Of a DNA stretch of 64,000 nucleotides, positions 7,900 to 15,467 are shown piece by piece. Made by a program: the position numbers and the translations under genes. The notes under the pieces are model-generated. The model searched no databases. It worked only from the letters and a program-made list of their open reading frames with translations, and was not told the origin of the DNA. How positions within the stretch are numbered: the first letter of the stretch is position 1; the number at the start of each line of letters is the position of its first letter. This DNA comes from Streptomyces justiciae (GTDB lineage Bacteria > Actinomycetota > Actinomycetes > Streptomycetales > Streptomycetaceae). The stretch spans positions 1 through 64,000 of the forward strand of contig NZ_JADDXU010000034.1 in the NCBI RefSeq assembly GCF_015163075.1, read 5' to 3'.

Positions 7900-9825
7900 A
7901 TGGCCGCACCCGTACCACCCCGCCATGACCCACGGTCACCTTGGCGCTCCGAAGGAGTGCCGGGCGGCTCGCCCACCCCGGACGGCCGCCGCTCCCGCAA
8001 CGGCTGCCTGCTGCAAGTCGTGATCTTTCTCGTCATCTACCTGGGGACCGGCTTCCTCTACAACGGCATGCACGGCGACGGCACCACGTCCGTCGACTAC
8101 ACGGTCTTCACGGCCCAGTTGGACGCGGGCAACGTCAAGACCGTCTACTCACGCGGCTCGCAGATCCAGGGCACCCTGAAGCAGGCCCGGAAGGTACCCG
8201 GCAGCACGGACGACGGGACGTACGTCCACTTCAAGACGTACAAGCCTGCCTTCGCCGACAACGACCAGCTGTGGAAGGAGATCGAGCAGAAGAAGGTGTC
8301 GGTCTCCGCCTCGCCAGTCGCGCAGGGGCCCGGCCTCGGCCAGTCGCTGCTGGTGTCGCTCCTGCCGACCGCGCTGCTGATCGGGGTGTGGGTGTTCGTG
8401 GCCCGCAAGGCGGGCGGCGGACTGGGCGGCGGCATGAGCGGCGTGTTGGGCCGTAAGCCGCCGAAGCCGGTCGAGGCGGAGCAGGAGCGGACGAGCTTCG
8501 CCGACGTCGCCGGCATCGACGAGGTGCAGGACGAACTCAACGACGTCGTCGACTTCCTCAAGCGCCCCGACGCCTACCGCCGGATGGGCGCCAAGATGCC
8601 GCGCGGCGTGCTGCTCGCGGGCCCGCCCGGCACCGGCAAGACGCTGCTCGCACGGGCGGTGGCGGGCGAGGCGGGGGTGCCGTTCTTCTCCGCCTCGGCG
8701 TCCGAGTTCATCGAGATGATCGTCGGCGTGGGCGCCTCCCGGGTGCGGGAGCTGTTCGCCGAGGCGCGCAAGGTGGCCCCGGCGATCGTCTTCATCGACG
8801 AGATCGACACCATCGGCCGGGCCCGCACCGGCTCCTCGATCGGCGGCCACGACGAGCGCGAGCAGACCCTCAACCAGATCCTCACCGAGATGGACGGCTT
8901 CTCCGCCTCCGAGGGCGTCATCGTCATCGCCGCCACCAACCGCGCCGAGATCCTCGATGCGGCGCTGACCCGCCCCGGCCGCTTCGACCGGGTGGTGACC
9001 GTCTCCCCGCCGGACCGCACCGGCCGCGAGGCCATCCTGCACATCCACACCCGCTCCATGCCGCTCGCCCCGGACGTCGACCTCGCCCAGGTCGCCAAGG
9101 CCACCCCGGGCATGACCGGCGCCGAACTCGCCAACCTCGCCAACGAGGCCGCCCTGCTCGCCGTCAAGCGCGACCAGGTCCGCGTCACCGCGCACGATCT
9201 CTCCGACGCCCTGGAGAAGGTCCAACTCGGCGCGCAACGCCCGCTGGTGATGCCCGAAGAGGAACGCCGCCGCACGGCGTACCACGAGAGCGGACACGCC
9301 CTCCTCGGCATGCTGCAACCGGGCGCCGACCCGGTCCGCAAGATCACCATCGTGCCGCGCGGCAGGGCGCTCGGGGTGACGCTGTCGACGCCGGACGCCG
9401 ACAAGTACGCGTACACCGAGGAGTACTTGCGCGGCCGGATCATCGGCGCGCTGGGGGGCATGGCCGCCGAGCAGGTCGTCTACGGCGTGATCACTACCGG
9501 CGCGGAGAGCGACTTGGAGCAGGTCACCAACATCGCGCGCGGCATGGTCGCCCGGTGGGGGATGAGCGAACGGGTGGGCCGGCTGTCGGCTCTGCCCAAC
9601 GACGGTCAGCAGGCCTACGGGCTGGCCGCTGCCCCGCAGACCCTCGACGTCATCGACGGCGAGATGCGCCGGATCGTCGACGAGTGCTACGAGGAGGCCT
9701 GCCGCAAACTCCGCGATCACCGCAGCCAGTTGGACGCCCTCGCGCACGCCCTGCTGGAGCACGAGACCCTGGACGAGGCGGACGCCTACCGCATCGCCGG
9801 GGTCATGTCCCTCGCGAAGGACTGA
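7900..9825 (+). CDS. ftsH: FtsH-family ATP-dependent membrane zinc metalloprotease
   Basis: About 641 residues in the standard FtsH order: N-terminal membrane helix (about 36-53), an extracytoplasmic segment, a second membrane helix (about 148-165), an AAA+ domain with Walker A GPPGTGKT (241-248) and Walker B IVFIDEID, the second region of homology ending in RPGRFDR, then the peptidase domain with HESGH (462-466) and a downstream Asp ligand in GAESDLEQV. It degrades misassembled membrane proteins and regulators. The ATG at 7900 is preceded by GAGGAGAGG. The N-terminus is longer and more polar than in E. coli FtsH. It is probably an accessory paralogue, since streptomycetes usually carry several. 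Confidence 0.92.
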   Translation: MAAPVPPRHDPRSPWRSEGVPGGSPTPDGRRSRNGCLLQVVIFLVIYLGTGFLYNGMHGDGTTSVDYTVFTAQLDAGNVKTVYSRGSQIQGTLKQARKVPGSTDDGTYVHFKTYKPAFADNDQLWKEIEQKKVSVSASPVAQGPGLGQSLLVSLLPTALLIGVWVFVARKAGGGLGGGMSGVLGRKPPKPVEAEQERTSFADVAGIDEVQDELNDVVDFLKRPDAYRRMGAKMPRGVLLAGPPGTGKTLLARAVAGEAGVPFFSASASEFIEMIVGVGASRVRELFAEARKVAPAIVFIDEIDTIGRARTGSSIGGHDEREQTLNQILTEMDGFSASEGVIVIAATNRAEILDAALTRPGRFDRVVTVSPPDRTGREAILHIHTRSMPLAPDVDLAQVAKATPGMTGAELANLANEAALLAVKRDQVRVTAHDLSDALEKVQLGAQRPLVMPEEERRRTAYHESGHALLGMLQPGADPVRKITIVPRGRALGVTLSTPDADKYAYTEEYLRGRIIGALGGMAAEQVVYGVITTGAESDLEQVTNIARGMVARWGMSERVGRLSALPNDGQQAYGLAAAPQTLDVIDGEMRRIVDECYEEACRKLRDHRSQLDALAHALLEHETLDEADAYRIAGVMSLAKD

Positions 9826-9845
9826 GAGCGGTCGATCCCTTTCCC

Positions 9846-9885
9846 GGGCACTCTTTCAAGTCAACAGGGCATTCTTTCAAGTCAA
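9846..9885. repeat. Two 19-base direct repeats, 21-base period
   Basis: GGGCACTCTTTCAAGTCAA (9846-9864) and GGGCATTCTTTCAAGTCAA (9867-9885) differ at one base and begin exactly 21 bases apart, two helical turns. They lie between ftsH and the kinase-like gene. The geometry is that of a tandem activator or repressor site. Confidence 0.7.
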
Positions 9886-9981
9886 ATGACTGATGCGTGC
9901 CCCTGGACCGGATGTGAGAGTCGGGCCAGTGACGGGGCGCGGTGGGCGAGCCACCGGGCCCGGGGGGAAGGAACCTGCGCG

Positions 9982-10953
9982 ATGACGTCGATCGCCGGCG
10001 ATTGGGGAAGCGTCTTTGACGTCATACGCCAGCCCGTCTGGGCCGTGGACGCCGCCCACCTGGTGCGCTACGCCAACCGGGCGGCCGCCGAAGCGATGGG
10101 ATACGACGACCCCGCCCAACTGCTGGGGCTCGACGGCCGCCCGTCCCCCGCCGCGGACCTTGACAGTGGCGGCGGCGCCCTCACCCGGATCGACGGCACG
10201 CTCCTGCCGGTCGAGTGGAACCGCATGCCGCTGCCCGGCACGGGCGGCGAAGCGGACCTGTACGTCTTCCGGCCACTCGACGCCGAGCCGCGTCTCGGCG
10301 GCCGTAGTCCTGGCAGGACAGGCCCGCTGTACCGGCGTCTGGCACACCGGCAGGCGGAGCGGGACCGCCGCCACGCCAGGGTCCTCCAGCACGAGGTACA
10401 GGAACGGATGGTCAGGACGCTGCTCGGACTGAACATAGCCCGCGAGGAGCTGACCGCGGTCCCTGCGCAGGCGGCCGGCCTGCTCAGCGACGCGGTCCGT
10501 GACACCGAGGAGGCCCTGGCCGGCGTGCGGGAGGTCACCGACGCCCTGTGCCCCGGCGCCCTGCGCGCCGGAGGACTGCCCGCGGCACTCGCCGCCCTCG
10601 CCCGGCGCCGCCCCAGTCGTACGACCGTCTCGGGCACGTTCTCCGAGCGGCTGCCCGAGCTGGTCGAGACGCATGCGTACCTCCTGGTCGCGGAGGCGGT
10701 TGAGCGGGCCGTGGACCACGGCGGGGCCGACCACGTCCACGTCACCGCCGACCACGGCCCGGACGGCACGGACAGTACCGATCTGGTGGTCACCGTCGCG
10801 GACGACGGAACGGAACCGGTGACGGGCGCGGACCTGGCCGCCTTGAACGAGCGGGTGGCCGCCCTCGACGGCACCCTGACGGTGCGGCACATCCCCGGCA
10901 CCGGAACCACGGTCACTGTGATCGTGCCGTCGGGACCCGCAGACACAGCCTGA
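9982..10953 (+). CDS. PAS/histidine-kinase-like protein with degenerate catalytic motifs
   Basis: About 323 residues. An N-terminal PAS-like domain begins at VFDVIRQPVWAVDAAHLVRY, with a short linker. A HisKA_3-like helix contains RVLQHEVQERMVRTLLGL, where the usual His-Asp is His-Glu. An HATPase-like domain follows with G1 VADDGTEP and G2 GTGTTV. The N-box reads AEAVERAVDHG and lacks the Asn that binds Mg-ATP, so kinase activity is doubtful. The ATG at 9982 follows GGGGGGAAGGAA; an in-frame ATG at 9886 would add 32 residues. It may be a sensor or partner for the response regulator at 39-698, but that is speculation. Confidence 0.7.
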   Translation: MTSIAGDWGSVFDVIRQPVWAVDAAHLVRYANRAAAEAMGYDDPAQLLGLDGRPSPAADLDSGGGALTRIDGTLLPVEWNRMPLPGTGGEADLYVFRPLDAEPRLGGRSPGRTGPLYRRLAHRQAERDRRHARVLQHEVQERMVRTLLGLNIAREELTAVPAQAAGLLSDAVRDTEEALAGVREVTDALCPGALRAGGLPAALAALARRRPSRTTVSGTFSERLPELVETHAYLLVAEAVERAVDHGGADHVHVTADHGPDGTDSTDLVVTVADDGTEPVTGADLAALNERVAALDGTLTVRHIPGTGTTVTVIVPSGPADTA

Positions 10954-11138
10954 GAAACCGGGCGGGGGGAGCGGGACGATGCTGTTTGAGGGCGGGCGCC
11001 GCGACCGGCGGTGTGAGGGACGGGCCGGATGACGGCGCTGCTTCCGCGCCGGCCAGGACTCCGCTCAGGGCGCCCTTGCTGCTCAGATTCGTGGACCGGC
11101 TGCCCCCGGGACCTCAGGCAGCCACGCATCACCACCCG

Positions 11139-11687
11139 TCACACGAGGCGTCGCCGCAGGAGTTGCGGTGCGCAGCGCACCAGGGCGGCGGCAGAGAGAC
11201 CGATAACCCCGCCGGCCGTCACATCGAAGGGGTAGTGGGCACCGCTGTGCACCCGCTGCGCGGCCACCATCACCGCCGAGGCGCCACAGGCGGCACCGGC
11301 GGCCGGCCACACCGGTGCGACACCACCCGCGAAAGCGACGGCTGCGGCGGTGTGCCCGGAAGGGAAAGAAGAGCTGTCCGGGCGCTCCTGGAGTTCCTCC
11401 GGAGGCACCCACTCCGCTGGCGGGCGGCGCCTGCGGCAGAGCGGTTTGGCAACCGCGTTGGACAACACCTGGGCCACGCCCATGGCCGCCATCCCGGCGG
11501 CGGCCGCCGTGCGACCGGGCCACCCGCCGACGGCGGTCATCGCTATGGCTGTCGCGCACCACAGCCTCGTGTTCTCGGCCGCCTCCTGCACCACGGGCGC
11601 CAAGCGCCGCACCCAGGGCGGCCCCCAGCCGATCGCCCGACGGGACAGCAGGCGCTCCCCGTCGCGAAGGTCCGCCATCGTTCCCAT
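11139..11687 (-). CDS. PAP2-family (phosphatidic acid phosphatase type 2) membrane protein
   Basis: About 182 residues with the three phosphatase signatures in order: KPLCRRRRP (KxxxxxxRP), FPSGH, and QRVHSGAHYPFDV (RxxxxxHxxxD). Hydrophobic helices surround them. Such enzymes dephosphorylate lipid phosphates or undecaprenyl diphosphate at the membrane. Two ATGs nine bases apart (11687, 11678) are both possible; the first has GGGAAG ten bases upstream. It is convergent with the kinase-like gene and lies just downstream of the BrkB gene on the same strand. Confidence 0.85.
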   Translation of the reverse strand: MGTMADLRDGERLLSRRAIGWGPPWVRRLAPVVQEAAENTRLWCATAIAMTAVGGWPGRTAAAAGMAAMGVAQVLSNAVAKPLCRRRRPPAEWVPPEELQERPDSSSFPSGHTAAAVAFAGGVAPVWPAAGAACGASAVMVAAQRVHSGAHYPFDVTAGGVIGLSAAALVRCAPQLLRRRLV

Positions 11688-11778
11688 GATCAGCCGACTT
11701 CCCGCACAGAGTTCTCCCACACCGCTCTCGGATCGGCTTCGCCGGGGCGGCGAAGCCCGCAACGGCCCGGCGGCTCCC

Positions 11779-12840
11779 TCAGGATCCGAATCGGCGGCGG
11801 TCCTCGTCGTCCCACTTGCGGGTGTCCCGCGGCTCGACGTACGGCTCCCTGTCGGCCGGATGGCCGCCCGCCACGGCGCGCTGGCGGGCCAGTTCCGCGT
11901 CGAACTCCAGGCCCAGGAGGATCGCCAGATTGGTGATCCACAGCCACACCAGGAAGACGATGATGCCGGCGAAGGTGCCGTAGGTCTTGTTGTAGGAGGC
12001 GAAGTTCGCCACGTACAGCGCGAAGGCGGCCGAGGCGATCATCCAGATCGCCAGCGCCAGCAAACTGCCCGGCGTGATCCAGCGGAATCCGCGCGCCCGC
12101 ACGTTCGGCGTCGCCCAGTACAGAATCGCGATCATGACGGTGACCAGGAGGATCAGCACCGGCCACTTCGCGATCGACCAGACCGTCAAAAAGGTGTCCC
12201 CGACCCCGAGCGCGGTGCCGACCTGGTGGGCCAGGCTGCCGGTGAACACCACGATCACGGCGCTGATCACCGCAAGAACCATCAGGACCGCGGTCACCCC
12301 GACGCGGACCGGCAGCACCTTCCACACCGGGCGGCCTTCGGGCACGTCGTAGACGGCGTTCGCGCAGCGGATGAACGCCGCGACATAACCGGACGCCGAC
12401 CACACCGCGAGCCCCAGACCTACGATCGCCATGATCGAGCCGAGCCCGGCGTTGCCCTGCATCTGTTTGACCGCGTTGGTGAGGACGTCTCGGGCGGCGC
12501 CCGGTGCCAGTTTCTGGATGTTGTCCAGCACCTTCTGTGTCGCCGACTGCCCGACGATCCCCAGCAGCGAGATCAGCGCCAGCAGGGCCGGGAAGAGCGC
12601 CAGGATCCCGTAGTAGGCCAGTGCTGCCGCCCGGTCGGTCAGCTCGTCCTTCTTGAACTCCCTCAGGGCGCCTTTCAGCACCGCCCCCCAGGAGCTCTTG
12701 GGCAGATCTGTCGGAGTATCCGGCGCCTGCCGCTGAACCTGCTCGTCCGGCCCGGCTTCAGGGGCCTGCGCGGCATCAGCCTCCTGGCTTGCCGCAGGGT
12801 GCCCGCCAGGCGTTCCATGCCTTTTCAGCGTCCGTACCAT
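11779..12840 (-). CDS. YihY/virulence factor BrkB family membrane protein
   Basis: About 353 residues. A polar, Gln/Ala-rich N-terminus is followed by the family's hallmark first helix region, DRAAALAYYGILALFPALLALISLLG, recognised here by its AALAYYGILALFPALLAL core. Five further membrane segments and a charged C-terminus with DPxxR-type basic residues follow. The family was once annotated as ribonuclease BN and is now regarded as an inner-membrane protein of unknown transport or envelope role. The ATG at 12840 is tentative; the frame opens at a GTG at 12879 and neither has a strong ribosome site. Confidence 0.85.
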   Translation of the reverse strand: MVRTLKRHGTPGGHPAASQEADAAQAPEAGPDEQVQRQAPDTPTDLPKSSWGAVLKGALREFKKDELTDRAAALAYYGILALFPALLALISLLGIVGQSATQKVLDNIQKLAPGAARDVLTNAVKQMQGNAGLGSIMAIVGLGLAVWSASGYVAAFIRCANAVYDVPEGRPVWKVLPVRVGVTAVLMVLAVISAVIVVFTGSLAHQVGTALGVGDTFLTVWSIAKWPVLILLVTVMIAILYWATPNVRARGFRWITPGSLLALAIWMIASAAFALYVANFASYNKTYGTFAGIIVFLVWLWITNLAILLGLEFDAELARQRAVAGGHPADREPYVEPRDTRKWDDEDRRRFGS

Positions 12841-12988
12841 TTGGCCCGGGTATCCGGTCCGGGCACCAGCTATACCCACATTCGGGACAAATCGACCAGC
12901 CTGGCCTGTCAGGCGAGGCGGAGCACCGTGCCGGAATGGCGAGCCCGGTGGGGTGGCAGGCGTACGCCGTGGTGGGCGGATAGGTGGC

Positions 12989-13561
12989 TCAGGCCGCGAA
13001 CCCGATGTTCGTGACGTACTCGTACTGGCCCCACTGCGAGCCCAGGTCCACGATCTGGTCGACCCAGGCGTCGTCGAGGGCCTGGAGGTTGTCGGCGGCC
13101 CAGGCCTCGACGATGCGGTCCCAGTGGCGGACGTTGAGGGTGCGGAACTCCACCACGCGCTGGCGGGGGCGGGGGACCTGCGACTGGTTGAGGGGGTGGA
13201 TCTCGACGCGGGTGCCGCGGCCCTCGCGGTTGAGGCGGGCCAGGAGGTAGCGGGCGGTGTTGTGGCGGCGGACGGTGCGGTAGGCCTGCTCGATGCGGTC
13301 GAGGTTCTTCTTGGACGGGCTGCGCTTGCCGTCCAGCCACGCCTTCAGGGTGCGGTCGGTGACCGTCAGGCCCGCGGCGCGGGCGGCGGCGCGGGCGTGG
13401 TCGGTGCGGGTGAGGTAGTGCAGGCGGGCCAGCAGACCGCGCTTGGCGGTGATGGGCGTGGCGATGTAGCCGGCGAGGGCGTCCAGGCGGCGGGCGACGG
13501 CCTCGTGGCCCTTGATGCCACGGGCGCCGTACAGGCCGAACTCGTGAGTGCGCTCCGGCAT
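12989..13561 (-). CDS. HTH protein beside the replication module (Tpg-like or initiator-like)
   Basis: A 190-residue basic protein. An HTH-like segment at about residues 60-95 (LTVTDRTLKAWLDGKRSPSK) is followed by an Arg-rich helix and a C-terminal half ending in YEYVTNIGFAA. The order of an HTH, a basic stretch and a beta-rich tail is reminiscent of telomere-associated Tpg proteins of Streptomyces linear replicons, but I cannot show homology. Position suggests a replication or copy-control role: it diverges from the primase operon across an iteron-rich gap. The ATG has GAGGAGAGGAA upstream. Alternative: a transcriptional repressor of the operon. Confidence 0.6.
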   Translation of the reverse strand: MPERTHEFGLYGARGIKGHEAVARRLDALAGYIATPITAKRGLLARLHYLTRTDHARAAARAAGLTVTDRTLKAWLDGKRSPSKKNLDRIEQAYRTVRRHNTARYLLARLNREGRGTRVEIHPLNQSQVPRPRQRVVEFRTLNVRHWDRIVEAWAADNLQALDDAWVDQIVDLGSQWGQYEYVTNIGFAA

Positions 13562-13765
13562 TTCCTCTCCTCGCTCGCCCGGCGTCCTTGTTCGCCCGCG
13601 TTTCCCGCAGGAGATCAGTATGGGCCAGGAGGGGAAGAAGGTGGCCGTACGGGGTAACGGTGTTGCCGCTTGGCCCGGGGGCGCGGCGGCGAGGCTTGGG
13701 TCGCTCCCGTCCGCTCTCGGTCGCTACCAAGAAGGCCCAGGTCAGGGCGTTTTCGGGCGGGGAAC

Positions 13766-14357
13766 AGCGACTGAAGCGATCGAAATCCACACATGTGCGA
13801 AGGAAAACGGCGAGCGCACCGCTGCTTTTCGGACGGGCTGGCTCCGCCCGGCTTCAGGTCGGATGCAGAGTCGCTTGAGTCGCTTCGGTAGCTGGGCCCG
13901 CGAGCGGCGTCGGCTTCGATCGCTGAGCTCCGATCGGCTCGGAGAGCGGTCAGCGACTGAAGTCCAGCTACTGAAGCGGGTTCGGTAGCTACTCAGTCGC
14001 TGAGAAGAAGTGCCAGGTCAGATGGAGTGCACCCAGGGAAACAGCGACTGAAGCGACTCAAGGTTCGGGTATATGAAGACATTGGCGTGTGCGTGCGTGC
14101 GTGTGCGTGTGCGCGTGTGCGCGTCATATATTCAGTCGCTCAGTCGCTTCAGTCGCTGTTTTGGTCTCTTCAGCCCCTCTGACCTGCGCTTTTCCATGAG
14201 CGACTGAACAGCTACCGAAGCTGCTTCAGTCGCTGGGTCGCTGTCCCTTCGGTAGCTGGGTTCCGAATCGAATCGAATCTTTGTTTTCCACAGGGGACTC
14301 TCCGTTCCCACTTGCTTCGCTAGGCTGTTTTGGTCGCTCAGTCGCTTCGGTCGCTGG
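13766..14357. repeat. Iteron-like repeat region, putative replication origin
   Basis: At least a dozen copies of AGCGACTGAA or its complement, often extended to AGCGACTGAAGCGACT. Examples are 13766-13779, 13952-13962, 14043-14058, 14131-14157, 14199-14208, 14223-14234 and 14333-14347. A second, related motif TTCGGTAGCT / AGCTACCGAA occurs at 13884-13893, 13981-13990, 14210-14219 and 14248-14257. A hybrid AGCTACTGAAG is at 13966. The repeats occupy nearly the whole gap between the HTH gene and the primase gene and end 12 bases before the primase start codon. This is typical of an iteron-controlled origin and autoregulated replication promoter. The rest of 13562-14369 holds no gene. Confidence 0.75.
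14043..14164. other. Dyad core with alternating purine-pyrimidine tract
   Basis: Inside the iteron region, forward iterons (14043-14058), then TATATGA (14070-14076), then a perfectly alternating G/C-T tract of 40 bases (14085-14124), then TCATATA (14124-14130), then inverted iterons (14131-14157). The two heptamers are exact reverse complements, giving overall dyad symmetry. The two TATA-rich heptamers are among the few AT-rich spots in the area and could be the melting sites. The alternating tract is Z-DNA-prone. Confidence 0.7.
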
Positions 14358-14369
14358 TGGGGGGTGCGC

Positions 14370-15467
14370 ATGGCCTCTGAGCTGCACAACTGGCGTAGCT
14401 ACTCATCTGTGTCCGCCCCGCTCGCGGGCGCGCTGATGACGGCTCGGTGGTGTGCCAGCCGAGGATGGCCCGTCCATCCGCTGGCCCCGGGGCGCAAGAC
14501 CCCCGCGGGCAACTGCGAGGACTGCCGACGTCCCGGCCATCACCACAAGGGCTGCGGCTGTCCGGCCGCGGGCCGCTGGTGCCACGGATTCCACGCCGCC
14601 ACCCTCGACTTCGCCCGCATCGAGCGCTGGTGGGGCGCCAACCCCGGCTTCGGCGTCGGCATCTCCTGCGGGCCCGCGAACCTCCTGGTCATCGACATCG
14701 ACGCGCACGAACGCCAACTGCCGAGTCGGGACCGCCTGTTACCGGGCATCGGCATCGCCGACAGCATCGACCTGACCGGGCTGGCCAACGGCTTCCACAC
14801 CATCGGCGTGCTGGCCGCCCTGCGCGGCTTCCCCAGCCCCGCCGACGACGAGAGGACCCTGCGCGTCAGGACCCCCTCGGGCGGCCTGCACGTCTGGTAC
14901 CGGGCCCACAGCGGCCACCGCTGGCAGTGCTCCACCGGCTCCGGCGTCCGCGCCCTGGCCTGGCAGGTCGACGTGCGGGCGCACGGCGGGTACATCGTCG
15001 CCCCCGGCACCGTCACCGACGCGGGCATCTACGAGCCCGTGGGCCCCGCACGCGAACCCGCGCCGCTGCCCGACTGGCTGGCCCGCGAACTGGAGCGCAC
15101 CGGCCATCTGCCGCCTGCGTACGTCCCCGCGCCCCGACCGGTCCCCCCGCGGGCCCGGCAGGCAGTGCTGGCCGCAGGAGGCGGTGAGGGAGCCGCCAAC
15201 CGGGTCCTGGCCGCGCTGCTGGCAGAGGTGGCCGCCTGCGCCTCCGTCGCCGAAGGAGCGGCGTTCTCGGAGAAGTTGAACCGGGCCGCCTTCACCGCGG
15301 GCGGGCTGGTGGCCGGTGGGCAGCTCACCGTGGACGAGGCCGAGCACGCCCTCAAGGAAGCCGCCGAACACGCCAGGCCGGGCCAGGAACGCCGCTACAC
15401 GGCCATCATCCGCAGCGGGCTCAACGCCGGCCGCACCCGTCCACTGCTGCCGGGAGGTCGCGCATGA
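14370..15467 (+). CDS. Bifunctional DNA primase/polymerase (archaeo-eukaryotic Prim-Pol)
   Basis: About 365 residues. An N-terminal region with a Cys/His cluster (CEDC, HHHKGCGC, CHGFH) precedes the catalytic Prim-Pol core: D109-I-D111 in LLVIDIDAH, the nucleotide-binding His at about 174 in GGLHVWY, and D201 in WQVDVRAHGGYIVAPGT. Such enzymes make primers and extend them at plasmid, satellite or phage origins. Codon 124 is TTA (14739-14741), the rare bldA-dependent leucine codon. The ATG at 14370 follows a G-rich ribosome site directly after the last iteron. Its stop overlaps the next start by four bases, so it is the first gene of the replication operon. Confidence 0.9.
   Translation: MASELHNWRSYSSVSAPLAGALMTARWCASRGWPVHPLAPGRKTPAGNCEDCRRPGHHHKGCGCPAAGRWCHGFHAATLDFARIERWWGANPGFGVGISCGPANLLVIDIDAHERQLPSRDRLLPGIGIADSIDLTGLANGFHTIGVLAALRGFPSPADDERTLRVRTPSGGLHVWYRAHSGHRWQCSTGSGVRALAWQVDVRAHGGYIVAPGTVTDAGIYEPVGPAREPAPLPDWLARELERTGHLPPAYVPAPRPVPPRARQAVLAAGGGEGAANRVLAALLAEVAACASVAEGAAFSEKLNRAAFTAGGLVAGGQLTVDEAEHALKEAAEHARPGQERRYTAIIRSGLNAGRTRPLLPGGRA

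Noticed and set aside
12909..13790. 293-codon minus-strand frame over the HTH gene
   Set aside because: Pro/His/Arg-rich shadow of the 190-residue HTH protein in a different frame; it also crosses the iteron region.
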